DNA of 64,000 nt from NCBI RefSeq assembly GCF_025787225.1, contig NZ_CP090958.1:1393856-1457855 (forward strand). Direction: 5' to 3'. The notes beneath the pieces were generated by a model. That model made no database searches. It was not told where the DNA came from and was given only the letters and a program-made list of their open reading frames with translations. This DNA comes from Saxibacter everestensis. Lineage in GTDB: Bacteria > Actinomycetota > Actinomycetes > Actinomycetales > Brevibacteriaceae. The translations under genes were made by a program, and so were the position numbers. Shown here in pieces: positions 1-6,577 of this stretch (within the stretch, counting starts at the first letter, position 1; each line of letters starts with the position of its first letter).

Positions 1-390
1 CTCGAGCTGATCGAGCTGGAGCACATGGAGGCGGTCGAGGCGGTCAGCGAAACTGTCGACGCGCTGACGCAGGAACGTTCTGGCATCGATGCCGAATCGG
101 CCGAATTAGAAACCGCCCGGGACAAGGCGCTGTCCGAGATCGAGAGCGAACGTGCCGATGTCGAAACTGAGCGTGCGTCCGCGGTCGCCGGCATCGATCC
201 CGATCTGGTGCGGCTCTACGAGAAGCTCCGGTCAACCCTTGACGGGGTTGGTGCGGCCGCGCTGCGCCGAAACGCCTGTGAAGGTTGCGGTCAGCAGTTC
301 AGCCCGACCCAGCTGAATGAGATCGAGGACCGGGCGGATGACGATATCGTGCGGTGCGAGGAGTGCGACCGGATCCTGGTCAGGCTGTAG
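1..390 (+). CDS. C4-type zinc ribbon protein, 3' part (5' end outside window)
   Basis: The frame is already open at base 1, ahead of the first Met codon at 25, so the start lies outside the window and 129 residues are visible. The first 70 or so are Glu/Ala/Arg-rich and look like a long coiled coil. The C-terminus has two Cys pairs, CEGC and CEEC, about 34 residues apart, ending in ILVRL. This coiled coil plus C4 zinc-ribbon layout is that of the CT398/CdsZ-like zf-RING_7 family, whose members bind nucleic acid or act as adaptors. In many Actinobacteria it lies beside an RNase H gene, which is not visible here. The family call is good; the molecular role is unknown. Confidence 0.8.
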   Translation, partial: LELIELEHMEAVEAVSETVDALTQERSGIDAESAELETARDKALSEIESERADVETERASAVAGIDPDLVRLYEKLRSTLDGVGAAALRRNACEGCGQQFSPTQLNEIEDRADDDIVRCEECDRILVRL

Positions 391-396
391 ACATCG

Positions 397-1158
397 CTAT
401 TTCAGCACGATATCGAGCTGACAAGGTGTGCCGCCGCGGACAGGGACGAGTTCCGCCGTCCACTTTTCATTCGCCGCCGCGAGCAGCTGGGCCGGCGTCC
501 GGGGTGGCCGGCCATCGCGCTCCAGCAGGTGCCGGGTGAGTTCGCCCCGGGTTTCCTTGGCCATATGCGAAATGACGCTGCGGCTGCCGGCAGCTTCGCG
601 GAAGACCCGGACCGCCACGGTCCGATCCGTCGGTGGCTTCCAGGCAGCGGAATAGGTCGATGAGCGACAGTCAACCACAAGCTGGCCGTCCGACGCCTGG
701 TCGAGCAGCGGGGTCAGCCGCGGCTTCCACCAGCTGGCCAGCTTGCCGGTCCCTGGCAGCGCGGCGGCCATCGAGAGCCGGTATGCCGGGATCCTGTCCC
801 GCAGTCCGACGGCGCCCCAGAGTCCGGAAAACACCAGCACTGATTCCCTGGCGCGTTTCCGGCCGCGAGCAGAAAGGCTGGCAGCGCCGAGAGCGTTGAA
901 GAGCACGCCGGTGTAGATTCTGGCGGCGGTCGCTGCTGGTTCCGACTCCAGACCGGTGTTTCGCCGGACATCGTCGAGCAGTGAACTACCGACCCCGAGG
1001 ATCTCCAGAGCGTCATCCGCGGCCGAGACCTCGGCAAGCCGTTTCATCAGCTCGGCGCGATCGGTGGCCAGCGAGGGAAAGGTGAGGGACTCGAGGGTGA
1101 CGGGCCGTCCCGACGCGACCGGGGTCTTGCCCTCAGAGGGCGGCAGCAATATCAGCAC
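397..1158 (-). CDS. yaaA: Peroxide stress protein YaaA (DUF328/UPF0246)
   Basis: 253 residues, the usual length of the family. The N-terminus MLILLPPSEGK is the diagnostic YaaA motif, and RKRARESVLVFSGLWGAVGLRD and the C-terminal SHMAKETRGELTRHLL segment also fit. In E. coli YaaA lowers free intracellular iron during H2O2 stress and has a DNA-binding fold; the same cytoplasmic role is inferred here. It faces the zinc-ribbon gene, the two stop codons lying only 6 bp apart. The GTG start has no Shine-Dalgarno; a TAGGGT hexamer lies 6 nt upstream, so the mRNA is probably leaderless. Confidence 0.88.
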   Translation of the reverse strand: MLILLPPSEGKTPVASGRPVTLESLTFPSLATDRAELMKRLAEVSAADDALEILGVGSSLLDDVRRNTGLESEPAATAARIYTGVLFNALGAASLSARGRKRARESVLVFSGLWGAVGLRDRIPAYRLSMAAALPGTGKLASWWKPRLTPLLDQASDGQLVVDCRSSTYSAAWKPPTDRTVAVRVFREAAGSRSVISHMAKETRGELTRHLLERDGRPPRTPAQLLAAANEKWTAELVPVRGGTPCQLDIVLK

Positions 1159-1164
1159 GGCTAA

Positions 1165-1208
1165 ACCCTAGCCAAGCCGTGCCATCAGACGCACATCTGA
1201 CCTAATGT
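1165..1208. promoter_or_regulatory. Divergent leaderless promoters of yaaA and the RNB gene
   Basis: On the minus strand TAGGGT (1165-1170) ends 6 nt before the yaaA GTG at 1158. On the plus strand TAATGT (1203-1208) ends 7 nt before the RNB-gene GTG at 1216. Neither start has a Shine-Dalgarno. A TAnnnT -10 this close to the start codon is the typical signature of leaderless transcription in Actinobacteria. No clear -35 is visible. The transcription starts are inferred, not measured. Confidence 0.6.
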
Positions 1209-1215
1209 TGGATTC

Positions 1216-2667
1216 GTGATCCTACACAAGGTCGTCCTGCCAGGCGCGACGCCGGAACGATTTGCCGGCGCCTACACGAAAATCCGCAAGGACGCGGATC
1301 TGCCGGATTCATTTCCCCCCGACGTTCTCAGCGAAGCCGAGCAAGTTGCGGCAGAGGATTTTTCTGCCGACAGGCAGGACCTCACCCAGATCCCGTTCGT
1401 AACCATCGACCCACCCGGTTCCACGGACCTTGACCAGGCGATGTATCTGGAACGCCGCGGCTCTGGGTTCCGGGTGCACTACGCGATCGCTGATTTGCCC
1501 TTCTTCATCGAGCCCGGCGGCCTGGTGGACCTCGAGGCGCGGCGCCGCGGCCAGACCATTTACCTTCCCGATGGGCGCGTGCCGCTGCATCCGCAGGTGA
1601 TCAGCGAGAACGCCGCCTCGCTGCTCGCCGGAGAACTACGGCCCGCGTTGGTGTGGATCATCGATCTCGATGAGGCCGGGCACGCGACTGGAACTGACCT
1701 CGTATCCGCACAGATTCGCTCGGTAGCCCAGTTGGACTATGAGTCCGTGCAGGCTGACGCGGATGCCGGCACCTTGCACGAATCGATCGACAGCCTGCTC
1801 GAGATCGGCGTCCTGCGCCGGGCGCAGGAGGAAGAACGAGGTGGAGCCGACCTCCGCATCCCGGATCAGGAAGTCAGCGCCGCCGATGGCGGATTCGAGC
1901 TGCAGTTCCGGCCTCGGCTTCCGGTTGAGGACGCCAACGCTCAGATTTCATTGCTGGCCGGGATGTGCGCCGCCCAGATCATGCTCGACGGGAAGGTGGG
2001 CCTCTTGCGCACCCTTCCCGGCCCGGACCAAAGCGCCGTCGACGACTTCTTCACGGCGGCCAGGAGCCTCGGCGTGCCGGCGAACGGAAGCTATCAGAAC
2101 CTGCTGCGCAGCCTGGATGAAAGCAACCCTGCGCACCTCGCCCTGCTGTACCGCTCGCCGGGCCTGTTCCGAGGCGCCGGCTATACCGCGTTCAACGGAT
2201 CCGTACCGGAAGAGAACATGCAGGCTGCGGTCGGCGCGCCCTACGCGCACGTCACCGCGCCCATTCGTCGGCTCGTCGACCGGTTCGGGCTGGCGATTTG
2301 CCACGGGTTGCTTTCCGGCCAGGGAGCTCCGCAATGGGCGCTGGAGGCATTGGACAGCCTGCCGGGTCTGATGGAGGAGTCAGACCGGAAGACAGGATTG
2401 GTTGAGCGGAGCGTCATCGCCGTGACTGAGGCACTCGTGCTTGAGGAAAGGGTCGGTGAGACTTTCGATGCCGTCGTGGTCGGACGTGACGTCAAGCGGG
2501 AGAAGAACCCCTTGCAGATTCAACTGACCTCGCCCGCCGTCCTTTCGCGGGCGGACGGCACCGAGGAACCGGGTGAGAACGTGAAGGCGCGACTCGAAGA
2601 CGTCGATGTTTCGGCGCCGTCGCTGAGGTTCACCGTGAGCGGCTCGGCGGCTGGGGTCGACAGCTAG
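1216..2667 (+). CDS. RNB-domain 3'-5' exoribonuclease (RNase II/R family, short form)
   Basis: 483 residues. The RNB catalytic domain begins with TIDPPGSTDLDQA (residues 63-75) and continues through YAIADLPFFI, RGQTIYLPDGRVPLHP and AYAHVTAPIRRLVDRF. In E. coli RNase II this acidic cluster has four Asp residues; here the first three (65, 71, 73) are kept and the fourth is Gln74. Classical N-terminal cold-shock domains are absent. The last 70 residues (VGETFDAVVVGRD, GENVKARLEDVD) look like a diverged S1/OB fold. Expected role: processive 3'-5' degradation of RNA in the cytoplasm. The GTG start is supported by the -10 placed 7 nt upstream. Its stop is 10 bp before rnpB on the same strand. Confidence 0.85.
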   Translation: MILHKVVLPGATPERFAGAYTKIRKDADLPDSFPPDVLSEAEQVAAEDFSADRQDLTQIPFVTIDPPGSTDLDQAMYLERRGSGFRVHYAIADLPFFIEPGGLVDLEARRRGQTIYLPDGRVPLHPQVISENAASLLAGELRPALVWIIDLDEAGHATGTDLVSAQIRSVAQLDYESVQADADAGTLHESIDSLLEIGVLRRAQEEERGGADLRIPDQEVSAADGGFELQFRPRLPVEDANAQISLLAGMCAAQIMLDGKVGLLRTLPGPDQSAVDDFFTAARSLGVPANGSYQNLLRSLDESNPAHLALLYRSPGLFRGAGYTAFNGSVPEENMQAAVGAPYAHVTAPIRRLVDRFGLAICHGLLSGQGAPQWALEALDSLPGLMEESDRKTGLVERSVIAVTEALVLEERVGETFDAVVVGRDVKREKNPLQIQLTSPAVLSRADGTEEPGENVKARLEDVDVSAPSLRFTVSGSAAGVDS

Positions 2668-2677
2668 TACTATTGCT

Positions 2678-3088
2678 GAGGCGGATGGGTCGTCCAGGCG
2701 GTCGCGTCATCGTTAGGCGAGAGCCGTACGGTGCCGAGGAACGTCCGGGCTCCGCAGAGCAGGGTGGTGGGTAACGCCCACCCGGGGTAACCCGCGGGAA
2801 CAGTGCCACAGAAAACAGACCGCCGCCGGATACGCCATCGGCCGTTCGGCGGTAAGGGTGAAACGGTGGTGTAAGAGACCACCAGCGAATCAGGTGACTG
2901 ATTCGGCTAGGTAAACCCCGCCCGGAGCAAGGTCAGACAGACAGCGTTTGAGGGCTGCTCGCCCGAGTTGTTGGGTGGACTGCTGGAAAGTGCCGGTAAC
3001 GGCGCTTCGAGATAGATGACCGCCACCCATGTCGGGCAACCGCACATGGGCACAGAACCCGGCGTACCGGGCGACCCATCCGTCCGCG
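2678..3088 (+). ncRNA. rnpB: RNase P RNA, bacterial class A
   Basis: The P1 helix is visible: cggatgggtcg (2682-2692) pairs perfectly with cgacccatccg (3072-3082). The conserved 5' core GAGGAACGTCCGGGCTCC lies at 2736-2753, a GGGTGAAA segment near 2857, and GGAGCAAGGTCAGACAG near 2924-2940. The 3' core ACAGAACCCGGCGTA lies at about 3053-3067, next to the P1 strand. Length (about 410 nt) and domain order match actinobacterial class A RNase P RNA, the catalytic subunit that matures tRNA 5' ends. The exact ends are uncertain by several bases. No promoter is obvious in the 10 bp gap, so it must lie inside the upstream RNB gene or transcription must be shared. Confidence 0.95.
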
Positions 3089-3111
3089 CCGGATCATTAC
3101 CGTCCGTGCGG

Positions 3112-3978
3112 TTACTTCTTGGCCTTGTTCTTGCTGGCCTTTCTCTCGCTGGCCTTTGCGGCGAGTACCGCCGCGCCGACAATCCCGGCGCCGTTGAAGA
3201 GGCCTGCGGGCACGATTTCGGTTTTCAAATCCAGCAGAGGCAGAAATTCCTGGTGCGATTTCGAAATGCCGCCGCCGACGATGAACAGGTCGGGGGAGAG
3301 CAGGAACTCCAAATGGGAATAGTAGCTCTGCAGCCGCTCGGCCCAGGCGGCCCAGCTCAGGTCCTCCCGGACCTTCGCGGACTCCGCGGCCCTGGTCTCG
3401 GCATCGTGTCCATGGATCTCAAGGTGGCCCAGCTCGGCATTTGGCAGGAGCTTTCCGTCCAGGAATATCGCCACACCGATTCCGGTGCCAAGGGTCGTCA
3501 TAATGACTACGCCTTTTCGTGGCTTATTGCTTGGCTTTTTGCTATTGCGTTTCGTTCCCGCGCCGAAATGCATTTCCGCAACACCAGCCGCGTCGGCATC
3601 GTTAATCACAAACGCCGTGTGCCCGGTCTTCTGTTTAACGGCCTTGCCGATGTCGACGCCGATCCAGTCGTCGCCAAGATTCGCCGCTGAATACGCCACG
3701 TTCCGCTTCATGATGCCGGGAAAGGTCAGTCCGAGTGGCGCGGTCTCGAGTTCCCCCGCGTCGGCCACCCCGGTCTCGACAGCGGTGCTGAGTACCTGTT
3801 CGACAACCTGGCCGATCACCGTGACGACATCGTCAGGATGAGCGGGACGCGGGGTCGGGATACGGATCCGCTTGAAGGCCAACTGGCCCAGCTCGAGGTC
3901 GACCACACACCCCTTGATGCCGGTGCCGCCGACATCGATGCCGATAGCGAGACGCGACTGCTGCGTCGTTTTACTCAT
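3112..3978 (-). CDS. ppgK: Polyphosphate glucokinase (ROK family)
   Basis: 288 residues. The phosphate-binding loop IGIDVGGTGIKG is at residues 12-23, the second phosphate motif is TLGTGIGVAIF, and AELGHLEIHGHDAE is the ROK segment typical of PpgK, where it replaces the zinc-binding Cys cluster of repressor-type ROK proteins. The segment LTFPGIMKRNVAYSAANLGDDW is also characteristic. It phosphorylates glucose with inorganic polyphosphate (usually also ATP) to glucose-6-phosphate in the cytoplasm. The C-terminus is a Lys-rich tail. It lies 70 bp downstream of map on the same strand, and the gap is filled with degenerate repeats carrying Shine-Dalgarno-like cores, the last of which is the ribosome binding site of this gene (CTCCT on the plus strand at 3984-3988). 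Confidence 0.93.
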   Translation of the reverse strand: MSKTTQQSRLAIGIDVGGTGIKGCVVDLELGQLAFKRIRIPTPRPAHPDDVVTVIGQVVEQVLSTAVETGVADAGELETAPLGLTFPGIMKRNVAYSAANLGDDWIGVDIGKAVKQKTGHTAFVINDADAAGVAEMHFGAGTKRNSKKPSNKPRKGVVIMTTLGTGIGVAIFLDGKLLPNAELGHLEIHGHDAETRAAESAKVREDLSWAAWAERLQSYYSHLEFLLSPDLFIVGGGISKSHQEFLPLLDLKTEIVPAGLFNGAGIVGAAVLAAKASERKASKNKAKK

Positions 3979-3984
3979 ATCGCT

Positions 3985-4061
3985 CCTTTAGGGGCAGGGT
4001 TCCTTCAGGGCAGGTTGCTTTAGGCAGAGTTCCTTAAGGCAAAGCTTCTTAGGGCAGGGTG
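3985..4061 (-). repeat. Five degenerate 14-17 bp tandem units between map and ppgK
   Basis: Read on the minus strand, units of the form TGCCCTAAAGGAAC recur five times (plus-strand limits about 3985-4001, 4002-4017, 4018-4031, 4032-4047, 4048-4061). Most carry a TAA or TGA and an AAGGA-like core. The first unit includes the stop codon of map (4049-4051) and the last includes the ribosome binding site of ppgK. The pattern suggests slippage duplication of a stop-plus-Shine-Dalgarno junction. Confidence 0.75.
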
Positions 4062-4924
4062 AGGACTTCTGCGCCGGTTTCGGTCACAACGAGCGTGTGC
4101 TCGAACTGCGCCGTCCGTTTGCGGTCTTTCGTCACGACTGTCCAGTCGTCCGGCCACATATCCCATTCATGAGTGCCTAGGGTAAGCATCGGTTCGATCG
4201 TGAATGTCATGCCCACGGCCATCACATCGGAGTGAGCGGGTGCGGAATCGTAGTGCGGGATTACGAGGCCGGAGTGGAAAGCGGGACCGACGCCGTGCCC
4301 GGTGAAGTCGCGCACGACACCGTAGCCGAAGCGGCGCGCATAGGACTCGATCACCCTGCCGATAATGTTCACCTCGCGGCCGGGGCGTACGGCCTTGATG
4401 CCGCGGTTAAGTGCTTCCTGCGTGCGCTCGACAAGCATCCGCGATTCCTGGTCGACATCACCGACGAGAAATGTGTAGTTGGTGTCGCCGTGCACGCCGT
4501 TGATGAAAGCCGTGATGTCGATATTGATGATGTCGCCATCTTCGAGCACGGTGGTATCCGGAATGCCGTGGCAAATGCACTCATTGATGCTCGAACACAG
4601 GGATTTCGGAAACTTCCGGTAACCGAGCGTCGATGGATACGCCTTATGGTCGAGCAGGAACTCGTGACCGACCCGGTCGAGTTCGTCGGTGGTCACGCCG
4701 GGTTTGATCGCCTCGCCGACCGCCGCGATGGCCTGAGCGGCGATCTTTCCGGCGATTCGCATCTTCTCGATCGTTTCCGGCGTTTGGATGTCCCCACCGG
4801 AGTAGGTGGGTGGGCTGGGCTTTCCCACGTAATCCGGCCGTGGGATGTCCGCGGGTACTTGTCGTGTGGGGGAGATGGTTCCCGGGGTGAGCTTGCCCAG
4901 TGGGGCAGTAGTCAATGAGGCCAT
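4049..4924 (-). CDS. map: Methionine aminopeptidase, type I
   Basis: 291 residues. The five dinuclear metal ligands of type I enzymes are present in context: Asp in [14 protein letters not shown] (two Asp), His in [11 protein letters not shown], Glu in FTIEPML and Glu in QFEHTLVVT; the substrate-binding His is in CICHGIPD. The first 40 or so residues are a Pro-rich extension ([13 protein letters not shown]) like that of mycobacterial MapB. It removes the initiator Met from nascent proteins. It is the first gene of the map-ppgK pair. A TAGACT -10 on the minus strand (4934-4939) lies 9 nt before the ATG, and no strong Shine-Dalgarno is seen. Confidence 0.95.
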   Translation of the reverse strand: MASLTTAPLGKLTPGTISPTRQVPADIPRPDYVGKPSPPTYSGGDIQTPETIEKMRIAGKIAAQAIAAVGEAIKPGVTTDELDRVGHEFLLDHKAYPSTLGYRKFPKSLCSSINECICHGIPDTTVLEDGDIINIDITAFINGVHGDTNYTFLVGDVDQESRMLVERTQEALNRGIKAVRPGREVNIIGRVIESYARRFGYGVVRDFTGHGVGPAFHSGLVIPHYDSAPAHSDVMAVGMTFTIEPMLTLGTHEWDMWPDDWTVVTKDRKRTAQFEHTLVVTETGAEVLTLP

Positions 4925-4958
4925 AATGCCGACAGTCTATCGATTGACGTACGGATCG

Positions 4959-4996
4959 TTCTCCCACGGTGGATACTATTCTCCCGCGGTGGATAC
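4959..4996. promoter_or_regulatory. Direct repeat, candidate operator between map and the GntR gene
   Basis: TTCTCCCACGGTGGATAC (4959-4976) and TTCTCCCGCGGTGGATAC (4979-4996) differ at one base and are spaced 20 bp apart, about two helical turns. The core CCACGGTGG is palindromic. The repeat sits in the 108 bp divergent region, close to the FadR-type regulator start. Autoregulation by that regulator is an inference from position only. Confidence 0.45.
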
Positions 4997-5032
4997 CGGC
5001 GATCGCGGTCGAATGGGTACCCTGAAGACATT

Positions 5033-5770
5033 ATGTCGACATCAACCCGTGGCCCGCTTGATCTGGAAGCCTTTGACGGCGTCGTCCAGCAGAAGAGCGC
5101 TCCCGAACAGATCAGCGATCACATTCTGTCCGCGATCGCGGTCGGCGCCCTTCCTGCGGGTACCAGACTGCCGGCCGAACGTGAGCTGGCAGACGCGCTC
5201 AGCGTGAGCAGGTCGAGCGTGCGGATTGCCCTGGACCGGCTGAGCGAGCTGAACGTGGTCACCAGGCAACGCGGCAAGTCGGGCGGAACCTTCGTCAACG
5301 ACATCGAGCTCACCTCACACGATTTCAGCAAAGCAGTCACCGACCTGGCGCCGTTCTGGCAGGAGCGGGAGTCGCTGCTCGATGCACGCGCCTTGATCCA
5401 GCAGCAGATCGGGCGCACAGCAGCTGTGCGACGCTCCGAGTCCGATCTGGCGAGCATTCGGAACGCGCTGGGGGCTTATGAGCAGGCAGACGAGGCCGCC
5501 ACGGCGCGCGCCGCAGACCGGATATTTCACAACAGGCTCGCCGAGGGCGCGCACAATGTGCACCTGCTGACGATGGCGACCGACCTCGACCGGGCGATCA
5601 ATCTCGGCTTTCGGCATGACCCCTATTCGACGCAGCTGCATCAGCAGGCCGTCGAACAGCACGCCGCCATCGTTGCCGCGATCGAATTGCGCGACGAGGA
5701 TGAGGCTGGCCGGCTCGCCGATCGGCACTTCCGGTCAACCACGATGGAACCCCTCCGCAGCGGGAATTAG
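5033..5770 (+). CDS. GntR-family transcriptional regulator, FadR/FCD subfamily
   Basis: 245 residues. An N-terminal winged helix-turn-helix spans about residues 20-85, with the GntR signature LPAGTRLPAERELADALSVS and RSSVRIALDRLSELNVV. An all-helical FCD ligand-binding domain spans about 95-235, with conserved His in FHNRLAEGAHN and QHAAIVAAIELRDEDEAG. FCD domains bind metal and small carboxylate effectors; the ligand cannot be read from the sequence. It is divergent from map, and no catabolic gene adjoins it. A TACCCT hexamer (5018-5023) lies 9 nt before the ATG and there is no Shine-Dalgarno. Confidence 0.85.
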   Translation: MSTSTRGPLDLEAFDGVVQQKSAPEQISDHILSAIAVGALPAGTRLPAERELADALSVSRSSVRIALDRLSELNVVTRQRGKSGGTFVNDIELTSHDFSKAVTDLAPFWQERESLLDARALIQQQIGRTAAVRRSESDLASIRNALGAYEQADEAATARAADRIFHNRLAEGAHNVHLLTMATDLDRAINLGFRHDPYSTQLHQQAVEQHAAIVAAIELRDEDEAGRLADRHFRSTTMEPLRSGN

Positions 5771-5807
5771 CTGGCTCGAACGCGTCTCGGTGTGAGGGGC
5801 GTGGGGT

Positions 5808-5845
5808 GGTGTGAGTACCGCGGGCTGGTGTGAGTACCGCGGGCT
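5808..5845. repeat. Perfect 19 bp tandem duplication
   Basis: GGTGTGAGTACCGCGGGCT occurs at 5808-5826 and again, without any change, at 5827-5845; a third partial copy (GGTGTGG) follows. Perfect identity suggests a recent slippage event. Confidence 0.9.
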
Positions 5846-5881
5846 GGTGTGGTGCCGTGCTCGGTTCACGCACTGGGCCTG

Positions 5882-5963
5882 GTTGATGCTGCGGCCAGCG
5901 CTGGCGTAGCACGCGACGCCCGTTGATGCGCTGCGGCCAGGCGTTGGCGTGGCACACTACGCC
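5882..5963. repeat. Two imperfect copies of a 39-42 bp unit
   Basis: Copy one at 5882-5920 and copy two at 5922-5963 share GTTGATG, CTGCGGCCAG, TGGCGT and GCAC...ACGCC in the same order, with small insertions. A shorter related fragment (TGGTTGACGGACTGCGCC) follows at 5964-5981. Confidence 0.65.
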
Positions 5964-6103
5964 TGGTTGACGGACTGCGCCCGTTAATGAGCTGGGCCGC
6001 CCGACGTCGGTTCACTGTGCCCCCGGCGTAACGTGCTCGGCCCGAGAGTAGCGTTCTCAGTCGCGAAACGGGCTACTCGAACGCAGGTGGCGTGCTTGGG
6101 AAC

Positions 6104-6171
6104 GAAACGGTCCGCAATATCGAGGAGGTCGGCATCTTTGAGCGTCCGCTGCGAGGATAGGGGACCGTTTC
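6104..6171. repeat. Inverted-repeat unit 1 (perfect 10 bp ends)
   Basis: GAAACGGTCC at 6104-6113 is the exact reverse complement of GGACCGTTTC at 6162-6171, with 48 bp between. The interior (CGCAATATCGAGGAGGTCGGC, then GAGGATAG) is related to that of unit 2 at 6301-6365. Confidence 0.8.
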
Positions 6172-6300
6172 GGGTCGGGCTGGTGATCGGATTCCGGCCT
6201 CGTGCTCGGGCCTGGGCTGGCGTGTTCGGGGCTGGGTTGGTGGGTTCGGGCCGCGCTGGGCTGGCGGTTTCGGGGGTGGGCTGGCGTGTTTGGGTCGCGC

Positions 6301-6365
6301 AACGGTCCGCAATGTCGACGAGTTCGGCGCCCGTGTGTGCGGTTCGCGGGAGATAGTGGACCGTT
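6301..6365. repeat. Inverted-repeat unit 2 (perfect 8 bp ends)
   Basis: AACGGTCC at 6301-6308 pairs with GGACCGTT at 6358-6365. Total length is 65 bp against 64 bp for the equivalent core of unit 1, and the interior keeps CGCAATGTCGA, GAG and TTCGGC in register. The two units are same-strand copies of one element, 195 bp apart. Confidence 0.8.
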
Positions 6366-6577
6366 CTGTGTGCGGTTACTTGTCATCGCTCCCATTGTTG
6401 GCTAGCGGGTCCTCCGACCGTGCGACAGGGTTCGAGGCGACTGTCAGTGTCGCAGCACACGATTATGAATAGAACAACAAGTAGACAAAACGACGGTCTC
6501 ATGCTGATGAAGATATTAGCTGGGTTTTGAGGCACTGTCAGTGCTGAAGGATACGTTTGAAGTAGAAGTAAGGGACC

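Larger units (their letters stand above)
5771..6577. other. Gene-free 0.8 kb gap rich in direct and inverted repeats
   Basis: I see no convincing gene; the open frames are low-complexity Gly/Arg/Ser or Pro/Arg strings on either strand. The stretch is built from repeats: a 19 bp tandem duplication, a pair of imperfect 40 bp copies, two 64-65 bp units bounded by inverted repeats, and a G-rich tract (about 6205-6300) with two copies of GGGCTGGCGTGTT. The final 150 bp before the HNH gene is clearly AT-richer. It behaves like accessory DNA linked to the DUF222/HNH gene. Confidence 0.6.

Noticed and set aside
3016-3690. Long plus-strand ORF of 224 codons across rnpB and ppgK
   Set aside because: It is antisense to ppgK, starts inside the RNase P RNA and has no recognisable domain; the ppgK frame explains the region.
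5808-6365. Possible CRISPR-like array in the repeat region
   Set aside because: Repeats are of different kinds, few and irregularly spaced, without unique spacers, and no cas gene is present.
6033-6405. Overlapping ORFs on both strands in the repeat-rich gap
   Set aside because: Low-complexity Gly/Arg or Pro/Arg translations created by repeats; no start context and no family resemblance.
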